This document shows, in pieces, positions 28,324-38,026 of a DNA stretch of 64,000 bases. The position numbers were made by a program, and so were the translations under genes. Positions within the stretch are counted from its first letter, which is position 1; each line of letters opens with the position of its first letter. Source of the stretch: Bradyrhizobium sp. WSM1417. Its GTDB lineage: Bacteria > Pseudomonadota > Alphaproteobacteria > Rhizobiales > Xanthobacteraceae. The DNA is taken from the NCBI RefSeq assembly GCF_000515415.1, contig NZ_KI911783.1, forward strand, positions 1,850,392-1,914,391, given 5' to 3'. A model generated the notes under the pieces. The model did not search any database. It was given only the letters and a program-made list of their open reading frames with translations, and was not told the DNA's origin.

Positions 28324-29697
28324 ATGACGGCAAGGGGTGAAATGTGCGGCTCAAGTGTTCGTCGACGGCTTGCAAGACTGTTTGCGGCGGGGGTGGTGTT
28401 CGTCACGGCTTTGGGGGTGGGAGCGGCTCCGGCGCAAACGGCCGCAAAGCCGCTTTCGCCCAACGATGTGTCCATCCTCTTCCCTTCACCGCAGTCGTCG
28501 GCTGATCTGGCCAATCTGATCGCGGCATCCGATCTCGCCGGCCCCATAGGAGCTCCGCAGCGACTTTTTTCCGACGCAGACTTTGCACGCTTTATCGCCA
28601 ACGCCGAGCATCCCGAGCGTCCAGGAGTGCCAGACTCAGGCGTACGCCACATCCAGCTGCCCGATGCCGTGAAAAAAATCGACGCCTGGTTTGTTGCCGG
28701 CATCAGAATCGACCCGGGCGCGCCGGGATTGTCGCCGGATGTCATTGCCCAGTTTGGCCGACAGCCGCAAATCCGCCTTATCATTCAGCCGGTAACCAAT
28801 GGACCAGACGGATTCAAAGTTCATGACACCGCCGGCCACCTCATCTTTAACTTTAGCCTCGACCCGGATCCGCCTCTCGACGGTTGTGCGCCGTTTTCGC
28901 GGTTCAAGCCGGATGATGAAGCCTTCAAGGCAATCATTCGTGACATCGCGACCTTGCGCGATCAACTTGCAGCCGGACATTTTGGCAATGTCAAAATCTC
29001 GACTGCTGGTGATCTGAATGTGCATCCGGGCCTTGTTGGGGCATCGGCAAAGGCGTTTCGTGATGCACTCAAGGCCCTACTTGAGAAGCATCTTTCACCG
29101 CAGCGCCTCAACACCATGGCTGTCATGGGCATCTCGCCGCCCGAGCCCTGGATTTTCGTCTCGATGTTAAGGGTCCCGCAGGCTGGCTTAATACCCGTGC
29201 CGGGCCCGACGCTTGATGGCGTACACGCAGCGCAGATGTTCAGCATCATTGGCGGAAAACACGTCATCCCGCAGCCGATTACCAACAATCAGAGTCCGAT
29301 CACCTGTCGTCACGCGGCATTGCAGAATCCGCCTTTAGCAGTGGCCGATCGCAAGGGTGTTTCGACATCCGAGTTCATTGATGGCAACGTGCCCAACAGT
29401 CGCATACTCGAAATCGTCAATATCATTGCCGACCCGAAGAAAAGCCACTTCTTCAATACGGATTGCGTCAGCTGTCACACCGAGACGGCGCAGCCACTCG
29501 TCAGGAAAGTTGCAAACTTCGCGGTGCCGGGCGTGGACCGGGCGGTCTTGCCAAAGGAAAACTGGAATGTTCGCAATTTCGGTTGGTTCCCATCGTTCTT
29601 GCAGGGCGGACCGGCGGCGGCGACGATAACGCGGCGCGCGGCAGCCGAGACGGCCGACGTGGTCGCCTTCATCAATATCCAATTGCTGAACAAGTAA
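28324..29697 (+). CDS. Secreted protein with single c-type haem motif, function unknown
   Basis: 457 residues from the ATG at 28324, which has AAAGGGGGATTGCC upstream; the earlier start at 28291 has none. Signal peptide LARLFAAGVVFVTALGVGAA, so periplasmic. The first 370 residues match nothing I recognise. Near the C-terminus is one CVSCH haem-binding motif (Cys381-His385) in FFNTDCVSCHTETAQP, followed by NWNVRNFGWFPSF. It lies 101 bp after the patatin stop and 73 bp before the di-haem peroxidase, so it is likely cotranscribed and could donate or accept electrons for that enzyme (inference). Confidence 0.75.
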   Translation: MTARGEMCGSSVRRRLARLFAAGVVFVTALGVGAAPAQTAAKPLSPNDVSILFPSPQSSADLANLIAASDLAGPIGAPQRLFSDADFARFIANAEHPERPGVPDSGVRHIQLPDAVKKIDAWFVAGIRIDPGAPGLSPDVIAQFGRQPQIRLIIQPVTNGPDGFKVHDTAGHLIFNFSLDPDPPLDGCAPFSRFKPDDEAFKAIIRDIATLRDQLAAGHFGNVKISTAGDLNVHPGLVGASAKAFRDALKALLEKHLSPQRLNTMAVMGISPPEPWIFVSMLRVPQAGLIPVPGPTLDGVHAAQMFSIIGGKHVIPQPITNNQSPITCRHAALQNPPLAVADRKGVSTSEFIDGNVPNSRILEIVNIIADPKKSHFFNTDCVSCHTETAQPLVRKVANFAVPGVDRAVLPKENWNVRNFGWFPSFLQGGPAAATITRRAAAETADVVAFINIQLLNK

Positions 29698-29770
29698 CAG
29701 ACGCCGTCGCCGTTTCCGGCTGCCCGCCGGCCGGGCTGAACGCGCGAAAGAGATAGATGGAGTACTTGCT

Positions 29771-32026
29771 ATGGGGAGACGTTCTTTCGGCTCTCGCCTT
29801 TATTCCTGGGTGAGGCGCTGGCCTCATGTCGCCGGGCTGTTGTTCGCAATCGTCGTCGTCGCGATTGTGTCGGCCGGCTTGGTGTATTTCGCGCCTGAGA
29901 AGGTTCGCGATGCAGCTCTTAAAATCAAGAACGACGCAAATCTGCTCGCTCAACTGCTGCCTGCTACCTTGCCGGAGCCGTCGAAAATCGAAAGCGCCTA
30001 TTGGCTGCCGCAGAATTGGAGCTCGCGCCAGCGTTACTGGTTTCACCACACCTCGCAGGGGACGGCGACCATACCTGTTCCTTATCAATGGTTCCTGGCG
30101 TTGGAGCGCCCAGAGCTGTCCTTCTCTTACACGAGCTTGACGGACGACGACTATCTGCGCCGCCTTGGCTTTATCCCAAGTCCTAGCTCAAAGGACTTCG
30201 CCCGTAACGCGCCCTCATACGGTTATCGCGAGGATGGGTCGAATGCGGGCGGTGGGAGCCCCGGTTGGACTCCAAACCTACCCGACAATCCAAATGGCTT
30301 GCCTGTCGGGTTTGCCATCCTTAAGGGCGGCGTCGACCCGGCGACGGGAGGCTCGTACGAAGATCAGATCGGATTGACCTGCGCCGCCTGTCATACGGGG
30401 CATCTGGAGTACAAAAATGTCAGCCTTAGGTTCGACGGTGGGCCGGCGATGGTCAACCTCGGGGAGGTTGAACGAGTCGTCGGGCTGTCTATCGGCTACA
30501 CGCTGATTTTGCCGTGGCGGTTTGAGCGTTTCGCCAGCAGGCTGGAGCAGATCAAAGGTCAAGGCGTTGATCGAAAGCTGCTTCGAAGCGATCTGGACCT
30601 TGCACTTCAAAAGATCAAAAAACAAAAGGCGCAGGGCGATAGGCTTTTGACGGAACAGGGAGTTGCGGATCTCGATGAAGGTTTCGGTCGACTTGACGCG
30701 CTGAACCGGATCGGGAACCAGGTTTTCTATAGCAACCTAGTCGATCCCCTGACCGGCGAACTCGCCGATCCACTCCTCAAGGGCAACTTAGCCCGCCACG
30801 ATGCGCCCGTGAGCTTTCCGCCGATCTGGGACACGCCGTATTTCCTGTGGGCGCAATATGACGCCTCCGTTCTCAACGAACTTGTTCGCAATTCAGGCGA
30901 GGCGCTCGGTGTCAGCGCGAAAATCAATATGGCCGCGCCCGCGCCCGGACGACCGCTTTTTGCCTCATCGATACATCTATCCGACATCGCGCGGTTCGAA
31001 GAGCTTCTGCGCGGCGCGGATCCTTTTTCGGCGGCCGATGCAAGCGGCAGAAAATTTACCGGGCTCGTAGCGCCCAAGTGGAAGGACGCTCAGGAAAAAT
31101 TCCGGAGCGACCCAGCATGGGGCATTGACGAAAAGCTCGTTGAAAAAGGCCGCGATCTCTATCGCGCGCACTGCTTTGAATGCCACCGAGGCCCGGTCAA
31201 CGATCCTGCCTTCGACAAAAGATGGCCGGGGGATTCGTTCTGGAAGCCGGAGAACCCCGATCGCTCCGCCAAGAACGAGAAGAATTGGGTGGACATAGGG
31301 GGGCGCCACTATTTCAATGTGGTCCAGATGCCGGTCACGGCGATTGGTACCGATCGTCAACAATCCGATGTCCTCACCACGCGCCGCGTTCACCTACCCG
31401 AGTCACTTGGATTGAGTCCAGTCGATGACCTCAACAAAGCCTGGGCTTGCGGCCTTTCAGCGAACAAAGGGGCAGATCCTCTTTTCGTACTCGCACTCAT
31501 GGACGTGGTCGGAAAGACAATCGACCAATGGCTGATTGCGAACGGCACCTCCGAAGAAGCCAAGCAGCAGATCTGGGGACCCAGGAAGAATTGTCAAAAC
31601 CAACGAGTCTACGTTGGGGCCCGAGCGAACCATAACGGAAAGGACGAAGATGTTCTTGCGCTCGAACCTCAATATCGGGCGCGCCCGTTGGATGGTGTTT
31701 GGGCGACAGCTCCGTATCTGCACAACGGGTCCGTGCCGACGCTGAGACACATGTTGTTGCCGCAGAAGGAGCGGCCAACGTCCTTCTGCGTTGGCAGCCG
31801 CGAATTCGATCCGGTCAATGTTGGGCTTGTTACGAAAACACAAGCGAGCGACGCCTGTGCGGCCGGTCTGACGGAATTCAATGTGTCGCTGCTTGGGAAC
31901 AGCAATCGTGGACATTCGTTTGAAGGCAAGGAAACCGACTTAGCGAAGCTGCCGCCTGGTGTCATCGGGCCAGAATTGACCGACGCCGAGCGGCGCGCAC
32001 TTGTCGAGTATCTCAAGACGCTGTGA
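29771..32026 (+). CDS. Di-haem cytochrome c peroxidase-like protein (RoxA / fatty-acid diol synthase type)
   Basis: 751 residues with an N-terminal membrane anchor (VAGLLFAIVVVAIVSAGLVYF) and a periplasmic body. Two haem c sites: CAACH at 204-208 and CFECH at 468-472. The C-terminal block RARPLDGVWATAPYLHNGSV is the family signature. The length, the long insert between haems and the early PYQWFLALE region fit the RoxA branch rather than the short MauG/CcpA enzymes. Known members of this branch cleave rubber (RoxA) or oxygenate oleic acid (Pseudomonas aeruginosa PA2077/PA2078). Next to a lipase, a role in oxidising released acyl chains is plausible but unproven. Confidence 0.85.
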   Translation: MGRRSFGSRLYSWVRRWPHVAGLLFAIVVVAIVSAGLVYFAPEKVRDAALKIKNDANLLAQLLPATLPEPSKIESAYWLPQNWSSRQRYWFHHTSQGTATIPVPYQWFLALERPELSFSYTSLTDDDYLRRLGFIPSPSSKDFARNAPSYGYREDGSNAGGGSPGWTPNLPDNPNGLPVGFAILKGGVDPATGGSYEDQIGLTCAACHTGHLEYKNVSLRFDGGPAMVNLGEVERVVGLSIGYTLILPWRFERFASRLEQIKGQGVDRKLLRSDLDLALQKIKKQKAQGDRLLTEQGVADLDEGFGRLDALNRIGNQVFYSNLVDPLTGELADPLLKGNLARHDAPVSFPPIWDTPYFLWAQYDASVLNELVRNSGEALGVSAKINMAAPAPGRPLFASSIHLSDIARFEELLRGADPFSAADASGRKFTGLVAPKWKDAQEKFRSDPAWGIDEKLVEKGRDLYRAHCFECHRGPVNDPAFDKRWPGDSFWKPENPDRSAKNEKNWVDIGGRHYFNVVQMPVTAIGTDRQQSDVLTTRRVHLPESLGLSPVDDLNKAWACGLSANKGADPLFVLALMDVVGKTIDQWLIANGTSEEAKQQIWGPRKNCQNQRVYVGARANHNGKDEDVLALEPQYRARPLDGVWATAPYLHNGSVPTLRHMLLPQKERPTSFCVGSREFDPVNVGLVTKTQASDACAAGLTEFNVSLLGNSNRGHSFEGKETDLAKLPPGVIGPELTDAERRALVEYLKTL

Positions 32027-32370
32027 GAGGTCCGTTGCCCGCACGAGAAAATCAAAGCGAGACGTTTCGAAGTGTCGAAGCCGTTGGCTCATCTCGTCCA
32101 TACGAGCAGCTCTTCCCTCGGTCGCTTCTCGCGTATTCCGCTGAGGTGGGTCAAACGCCGTCGCATATCACAGATTGTCGAAGGAATGTGAACCAGCCGA
32201 CTTCCGCTGCTCCAATGAGGATTGACTTGACGTGGGCGGCGTGTTTGAGCAAAATTCCCGTCTGAGGCTGAGCTACGCACATCCTGCAGCTCTTTGTGCT
32301 GTCGCCAGCAGCACTCCCCTTCTCCGCTACTGGATAAGCGTGATCGGTACATACGTTTCCCATGCCGTTT

Positions 32371-33426
32371 TTAGGAGTTGTGGGTGACCAGGGTTGCCGT
32401 GCTCAAACCGGTCTCGTCGTTGCACTCCTCCTGCATGCCCCTCCGGGTCGCTATGCGCGCGCTGCCCGGGTGGCATTTCTCCAGGGCAATGCGCGCTCTC
32501 GCACGCCGGAATCTCTGCGCCCAGGACAGCTCAAATTCGAGCATGGTGCACCCGGAATCGACTTCATAGTCGTCGTTGCTGGGGTCGACGCCATACGCGC
32601 GCTTGAGCCCATAGGCTGATCGCATATCGTCGAAGCCATTGACGATTACAGACGGTCGCATGTCGCTGATATCGTCAGGCTTGAAATGCAGCTCCTTGCG
32701 GTTCGCCCGATCCTTCCATACCTCGACCTCGGATAGACCGAAATTGCCCTTCCTGAAAAGGTAGCAGGACGCCACCGTGTAGTATTGCGACCTTAAAAAC
32801 CCTTGGAAGCCTGGCGGTCGGCGCAACGGCCGGAATTCTGTGGTCGATAAGACCGGCCAAAGTGCCCGGGTCAAAATCCCAATCAATCTCGTAAGTTGAT
32901 GGTTCTCCCGGTTTCGGAGCGGCCGGACTCGCTTTGACCTGCGGTCAGGTGTTGCCGTAGCGCTTGCCCTCGGACTCAACAAAGCGCGCCGAGATTGCTA
33001 CTTTACCGTTCTCCTGCTCACCCGTTGTCCAATCCGCGCCCTTTCCGATCCTGCCAAACGACAGGATTGCATTTGCCGACGGGCAAGGGCCATGAAAACT
33101 CGCGTCGATCCCTCCTTCCTGGCCTCCTCCTGCTTCGCTTCCGCCTTTTTGGTGTCGTTCTTATCGTCTGTCGGAGTGCTGTCCTTGTCCTCTCTCCTGA
33201 ATGCCCCGGGATTCGCCATGAACGTAATCAGCGGGATGAGGAGCGCCTGGTAATCTTCGATGTCGAAAGGGATCTCAGGTACGCCACCCTGCTCCTTATA
33301 GAAATCCTCGGCAACCCCGTTCGAACCGTCCGCGATCGCCTGTTCAAGCCGAGCGTTCCAGCTCGCAAATTGCCAATGAAGCTTGAGACCGGTCAGCTGT
33401 TGACCGGAAGCGATGATTTCATTCAT
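32371..33426 (-). pseudogene. Decayed coding region of unknown family
   Basis: Two minus-strand frames look protein-like: 33426-32998 (EDYQALLIPLITFMANPGAF followed by a charged linker rich in Lys, Glu and Asp) and 32982-32371 (KELHFKPDDISDMRPSVIVN, YGLKRAYGVDPSNDDYEVD, MLEFELSWAQRF). They may be parts of one frameshifted gene convergent with the di-haem peroxidase. I do not recognise the family. Alternative frames between them (IDWDFDPGTLAGLIDHRIP) also look protein-like, which favours decay. Confidence 0.35.
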
Positions 33427-33724
33427 GGGGTGCTCGCAACCAGATCGCGATCATCGGCGGCGTTGAGTGGCGGCCCTGACCGATTGCATCGCGGCTGTTT
33501 ATGGGAAAGTCAGCGGTGGTGACAGGCTGACTGACCCCTGGTCAACCCGCGTCGTGGCCCACGCCTTATCCAGAGGCCCCTTTCGTCCGCCCATCAAAAA
33601 GGCTGCGTTACGATGCGGATCATGTTCCTGACGTCTCGTTCTCGCCGATCTCCTCGCGACGTTTAGGCAGCACCGCGCGCGGGTCGCTCAGTCGAGGTCG
33701 AGGGCGAAGCCCCTACGCCGAAAT
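33427..33724. other. No recognisable gene
   Basis: Nothing supportable between the unknown relic and the exporter gene. Confidence 0.4.
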
Positions 33725-34609
33725 TTAATCGCGTGCGACTGGCGCTCTGTTCAACGCCATTGGCACGACATGCAGGCCGACGCCCAGGAGAACGATCGCA
33801 GCCGATGTCAGTACCTGAAAATTCAGATGTTCTCCTAGCACTAAGCCAGCCAGAGCGACCCCGAACACTGGGATCAAGAGTGCGATGGGGGAGGTCGAAG
33901 CCAGACCAATGGAAGTAATGGCCCGGCCCCAAAGAATCTGTGCCATGGCGAATGACGCAATAGCCACGTAAGCCACGGCCAGCCAGCCGGCGAGCGGCGC
34001 TTGTGTCAGCGCTTCGCCCACCGCTGGGGCAGCGGGCCGCATCAGCGCACGCGCAACCCAGACGGCAGGCAGACAGATCAACGCACTCGCACACTGCAAA
34101 CGGATCACCGTTTCAGACGCTTGCTTGAGCGTCATGTTTGCGATAGCCCAGCCGGCAGCCGAGAGCAGGCATATGGCACTCGCGACCAACGGCGCCTTGC
34201 TGCCACCCGTGGCCAGCACTCCGATAAGGCCGACTACGCCCAAGGCGCTTCCAACAATCGTGGTCGTCCGCACCGGTTCCCGGAGCATCAGGAAACCGAG
34301 AGCCAAGGATATGAAGACCTGAAACTGGATCAGCAACGCCGCGAGGCCGGGGGATAAGCCCAGATCGATTGCCAATGTCGACAGCAGATATTGGCCGATG
34401 CCAGAGCCTAAAGTGTACGTGAGCAGGGTTCGCGTAGGCACACGCGGCCAACCGACAAGAGGGACCAGCATCGCTACGATCGAGAACCGCAACGCGGTCA
34501 GCAGATATGGATCGAAGTGGTCAAGTGCAAGTCGCACCGCGACGAAATTGCCGCCCCATAAGCCAGCAGCCCCAATCGCGCTTGCATAGGCACTGCGCTT
34601 GAGGGTCAT
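33725..34609 (-). CDS. DMT-superfamily (EamA) transporter, probable metabolite exporter
   Basis: 294 residues with about ten membrane helices in two EamA repeats: repeat 1 starts AIGAAGLWGGNFVAVRLALD and contains LALGFLMLREPVRTTTIVG; repeat 2 contains AQILWGRAITSIGLASTSPI and FGVALAGLVLGEHLNFQVL. The Glu-Pro and Gly-Glu after the fourth helix of each repeat are typical. EamA/RhtA proteins export amino acids and small metabolites. Its start overlaps the stop of the short unknown gene upstream (ATGA), and both run divergently from the ArgG-dioxygenase fusion, for whose product it may be the exporter. Confidence 0.85.
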   Translation of the reverse strand: MTLKRSAYASAIGAAGLWGGNFVAVRLALDHFDPYLLTALRFSIVAMLVPLVGWPRVPTRTLLTYTLGSGIGQYLLSTLAIDLGLSPGLAALLIQFQVFISLALGFLMLREPVRTTTIVGSALGVVGLIGVLATGGSKAPLVASAICLLSAAGWAIANMTLKQASETVIRLQCASALICLPAVWVARALMRPAAPAVGEALTQAPLAGWLAVAYVAIASFAMAQILWGRAITSIGLASTSPIALLIPVFGVALAGLVLGEHLNFQVLTSAAIVLLGVGLHVVPMALNRAPVARD

Positions 34610-34899
34610 GTTCGCGCGTCCTGCGAGCGCAAGGCAACCGAAGCGGAAACATCAGCGGTCGTGCGATACTCGGCGTTGGCTCGAGACCGAATCGGTAGGC
34701 AGGTAAAGACTTCAACCTTCAAGCCTTCCAACAGCTCAAGCACGGACTGCCTCAGTAAATCGCCTCTCCGTTTGGAATCGGTGCTCGTAGATCGCGCCAT
34801 AACTGCGGCCCGAACTCGGGGCCCTATTAGCCAATCTGAACAGTCCCTGCTGTTGACGTAGCGCTTTTGCAGTCTGCTCATATTGAGGCGATGGTCCAT
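34606..34899 (-). CDS. Short protein of unknown function, overlapping the exporter start
   Basis: 97 residues from the ATG at 34899, which is preceded by GAGG eight bases upstream; starts at 34947 (MTAAIDISF) or 35046 are possible but have poorer sites. Content: MDHRLNMSRLQKRYVNSRD, LIGPRVRAAVMARSTSTDSK, LELLEGLKVEVFTCLPIRSR. The middle is basic and probably helical; no membrane segment and no family recognised. The ATGA overlap with the exporter indicates translational coupling, which argues that it is real. Confidence 0.45.
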   Translation of the reverse strand: MDHRLNMSRLQKRYVNSRDCSDWLIGPRVRAAVMARSTSTDSKRRGDLLRQSVLELLEGLKVEVFTCLPIRSRANAEYRTTADVSASVALRSQDART

Positions 34900-34947
34900 A
34901 AACAATTCCTCATCGAGAGGAAATGATATGTCGATTGCGGCTGTCAT

Positions 34948-35287
34948 AGAAGCGTCGTGCACTCGTTTTTGAATGATGCATGTTGACGAGAGATGACCTC
35001 TCGAGTCAAACGACGCGTTTTGGTAGGTTGCATGACAATAATACAAGGCAGATATTCTTTCTCTGTGGAGTCTCGACTGAGACTTTCCTACGTCGATCGG
35101 CGCACAGAAGAAGCGGGATGTTGAGATTGTGCGGTTCGCTGCGAGACGATTTCTAACGTTTGTCGTGCGATATAGCCAAGGGCTGCCGATGTTTGGAGCT
35201 TTGGCTCGTTGCCTAGATCAACGACGTTCCACACCAGAACAGCCCTTGTAGCTGCTGCGCTGCTGGTCAAGATGAGAGCAATCACAG
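34948..35287. promoter_or_regulatory. Divergent promoter region of exporter and fusion gene
   Basis: 340 bp between divergent genes. I looked for sigma-54, NifA, FixK, nod-box and tts-box patterns and found none that fits. It presumably holds both promoters. Confidence 0.4.
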
Positions 35288-37273
35288 ATGACCGTCAGAA
35301 AAATTCGATGTTTCCAAGACCTCATCTCTATTCCTGACAAGAGCGCGCCAGTCGTGACATTGTTCAGCGGCGGCCTAGATAGTTCGTACCTCCTTTGCTT
35401 CTTGTATGAGGCGGGCTTTACGAGTGTAACGGCGCTTTGTGTTGACCTCGGCGAGGCTGTCGAAGTTGAGGCGCTGGAGACGACCGCCAAGCGATTTGGC
35501 GCGGAATTGCTGATCGAAGACCGTAGGGTGCAGTTTGCAGACCGATACGTGAAGCCAGCCCTTAAGGCCCACGCGAAATACCTCGACATCTACCCCGTGA
35601 GTTCATCTCTCTCTCGCCCCTTGGTCGCGCAACGCGCGGTTTGCGTCGCGTTGGAGCGCAATGCGGGCGCCGTGCTGCACACCGCGAACCAGTCTCAGAA
35701 CAGCCTGCGGCGCTTAAATACGGCGATATCTGCCGAAGACTTTTTAGGGCTTTTCGGCAGCCCTTACGAATACAGCGCCTTGTCGCGCGAAGACAAGGCG
35801 AGGGCGTTGGCGAGCTACGGTTTGACGTATTACGCCGGTCGAAAGCTTAGCGGTGACGCGAACATCTGGTGCCGAGAATTTGAATCGGGCCCATTGGACA
35901 ACCCCGAAGCTTTTACGCTCCCGGAGGAAGTTTTCACTTGGTCACGGCGCCAACCTGACGTTGGCCCTTGCTCAGTTTCCCTCGGCATCCAGGAGGGTGA
36001 ACTCGTCCAGGTCGACGGTGAAGCTGTGGCGTTTGCGGATGCAATTGCTCACCTGAATGCGCTGGTCGGCTCCTACGGCTTTGGCCGATTTTTAGGATTG
36101 GAGCACCTGGATGATGGCGAGAAGGTTCTGGAGGTGCGTGAGGCCCCAGCTGCGTTCATTTTGATGCAGGCCCTTCGGCACCTGGAAACGGCAACCTTGT
36201 CTGCGAATTCCATCATTCTGAAGCAAGCTTTAGAGAGAAGTTGGACGCTCGAAGCCGTGGAAGGGAGATGGAACTCGGACGTAAAGGCGGCCGCGGAAGC
36301 AGGCATATTGTCGCTGGCTCAACGCGTGACGGGAACGGTCCGCTTTGACATCGATCATCAATCGTGCCTGCCAAACTCAATTCGCGCTGACCGCCCGCTT
36401 TACCTCACTAATCGTGATGCTTGGGAAATCGAAAAGGCCCGCGAGCGCGGCACGCGTTCGCGGGCTGATTTTTTGCGGAATTACTTCGACGAGACTCCCA
36501 AAAGAAACCCAAAGTCGCGCTCAATCGAAACTCCCTTGATATCGGCTTCTATGGCTATCGAAAAGGTTGGCACCCCGCTTGTCGATGCATTGACTAGCGA
36601 TGGGTACTGGGTAGAACGCGGCGCGAAGAACTTCGAACGCTGGGACTTCTACGATCCTCAGAGTTGGCATGATTTTGCGACGTGCTGGGATGATCTTCTG
36701 CTCGACGAGTATATGCGAGACGGGGGAACATATCGCTTTCGCCGCTATAGTCAGCTTTTCTACAGCGCGAATGACGGCCATCTAGCTCTGCTTCCTCACG
36801 CTCCCTACGAACAGTCGGCGATGATCAATCGGCTCAACGGAGGGTTCCAACGGCACTTCGAGGCGATCGACGGGCGATTTCTGGAGAACAGGTTTTTCCA
36901 AGGTCTGATGCGGTGGATGGGCTCTAGCTACAGTGCGGCCTCCGGCCATCTCAACTGGAATATCAAATTGCACCCGTACCGTATTGTCGCGACCGAGAGG
37001 CCTGGGGAGCCGAGTCCCGAGGGTCTGCATCGCGACGGCGTCGACTACATCTGCTCGTTCATGGTGCGGAAATGCAATGTCAACGGTGGCGAAACAGTTA
37101 TAACTGATGCGAACGAAAATGAACTGGTCCGTTTCACGCTGGAGACGCCGGGCGATATTATGATTGCTGATGACAACATCGTCATGCACGGTGTGAGCCC
37201 GATCCAAATGATTAACAGGAAAAAATCAGTTGCTTACCGTGACGTGCTGGTCGTCGCCTTCACCAACGACTGA
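35288..37273 (+). CDS. Fusion: argininosuccinate-synthase-like domain + 2OG-Fe(II) dioxygenase (PF10014 type)
   Basis: 661 residues. Residues about 20-385 are an ArgG-like ligase: PP-loop TLFSGGLDSSYLLCF (SGGLDS at 27-32), VALERNAGAVLHTANQSQNS, and SGDANIWCREFESGPLDNPE, which parallels the ENLWGRSIEGGPLEDP block of ArgG. Residues about 400-661 are an amino-acid dioxygenase of the L-isoleucine dioxygenase group: iron ligands His581 and Asp583 in GLHRDGVDYICSF, His634 in IVMHGVSPI, and the 2-oxoglutarate Arg651 in AYRDVLVVAF. Both active sites look complete, with no frameshift. Likely it ligates aspartate (or another amino donor) to a ureido-type amino acid and hydroxylates substrate or product; the actual compound is unknown. 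A divergent exporter and a downstream GNAT gene flank it. Confidence 0.82.
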   Translation: MTVRKIRCFQDLISIPDKSAPVVTLFSGGLDSSYLLCFLYEAGFTSVTALCVDLGEAVEVEALETTAKRFGAELLIEDRRVQFADRYVKPALKAHAKYLDIYPVSSSLSRPLVAQRAVCVALERNAGAVLHTANQSQNSLRRLNTAISAEDFLGLFGSPYEYSALSREDKARALASYGLTYYAGRKLSGDANIWCREFESGPLDNPEAFTLPEEVFTWSRRQPDVGPCSVSLGIQEGELVQVDGEAVAFADAIAHLNALVGSYGFGRFLGLEHLDDGEKVLEVREAPAAFILMQALRHLETATLSANSIILKQALERSWTLEAVEGRWNSDVKAAAEAGILSLAQRVTGTVRFDIDHQSCLPNSIRADRPLYLTNRDAWEIEKARERGTRSRADFLRNYFDETPKRNPKSRSIETPLISASMAIEKVGTPLVDALTSDGYWVERGAKNFERWDFYDPQSWHDFATCWDDLLLDEYMRDGGTYRFRRYSQLFYSANDGHLALLPHAPYEQSAMINRLNGGFQRHFEAIDGRFLENRFFQGLMRWMGSSYSAASGHLNWNIKLHPYRIVATERPGEPSPEGLHRDGVDYICSFMVRKCNVNGGETVITDANENELVRFTLETPGDIMIADDNIVMHGVSPIQMINRKKSVAYRDVLVVAFTND

Positions 37274-37552
37274 TCCCTCAACGCTGACGAGGGCGATCAT
37301 GTGGTTGGCGCTTGCTCGCTGGTTCCCCTCGGCTGTTGTCCCTCTGGCATTTCGGGCACTATCAATCTGTAACGCTTCCGTTGCTCTCTGAGGAGAGCGT
37401 ACGTTCATCGACCTCATCCTGGGGTGGAGGGATCACCGGCATCGGGTTCTCGTCGTGGGTCCTCGATCCCTTGTCAGCACGTCGAATCAGGCTACGCGAT
37501 CACTCCTCTGGTGCATGGGCAAGCTCCCGACCAACCTGCAACCTGAGGGCAT

Positions 37553-38026
37553 TCAAGTGGAGAGGTCGAGGCTCATGAACTGGTTGTGCGGGCTTTCCTG
37601 ATAGTCCGCGAACCGCTCACAGGAAAGGAAGCCCGCGTTGCGGTAGAGCGCGACCGCAGGAGCGTGCAGCGCTGCGGTACCGGTCTCGAGGCTGAGGCGT
37701 GCATACCCTCGGTTGCGGGCTTCAGCAATGATGTGGTGTAGAATAGCGCGACCGACCCCGGTCCTCCGTGCGGCGGGCGAAGCGCGCATCGACTTCACTT
37801 CTCCATGCGTGCGATCCAGTTGCTTGAGAGCACCGAATCCAACCAGCACATGACCCTGCCAGGCCGTCCAGAAAGTAACGGCCGCGCCCGAAAGGCCAGT
37901 CGCGTCCAGCGCTCGCGCGTGCTCGCCCATGACGCTGCGCAGCTCTCTTAAGTGATATGCTAACAAGTCGGCGACATATGGCGCCGTCGGATCGTCCTGC
38001 CTGATTTCCACTTTACGCCCCGTCAT
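37553..38026 (-). CDS. GNAT-family N-acetyltransferase
   Basis: 157 residues from the ATG at 38026 (38050 is an alternative). GNAT marks: VTFWTAWQGHVLVGFGALKQ, MRASPAARRTGVGRAILHHI (the acetyl-CoA loop RxxGxG), ARNRGYARLSLETGTAALHA and ALYRNAGFLSCERFADYQES. The layout is like that of small amino-acid or peptide acetyltransferases of the YhhY/PhnO kind. It converges on the ArgG-dioxygenase gene 280 bp away, so it could acetylate its product for self-protection or processing (inference). Confidence 0.82.
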   Translation of the reverse strand: MTGRKVEIRQDDPTAPYVADLLAYHLRELRSVMGEHARALDATGLSGAAVTFWTAWQGHVLVGFGALKQLDRTHGEVKSMRASPAARRTGVGRAILHHIIAEARNRGYARLSLETGTAALHAPAVALYRNAGFLSCERFADYQESPHNQFMSLDLST

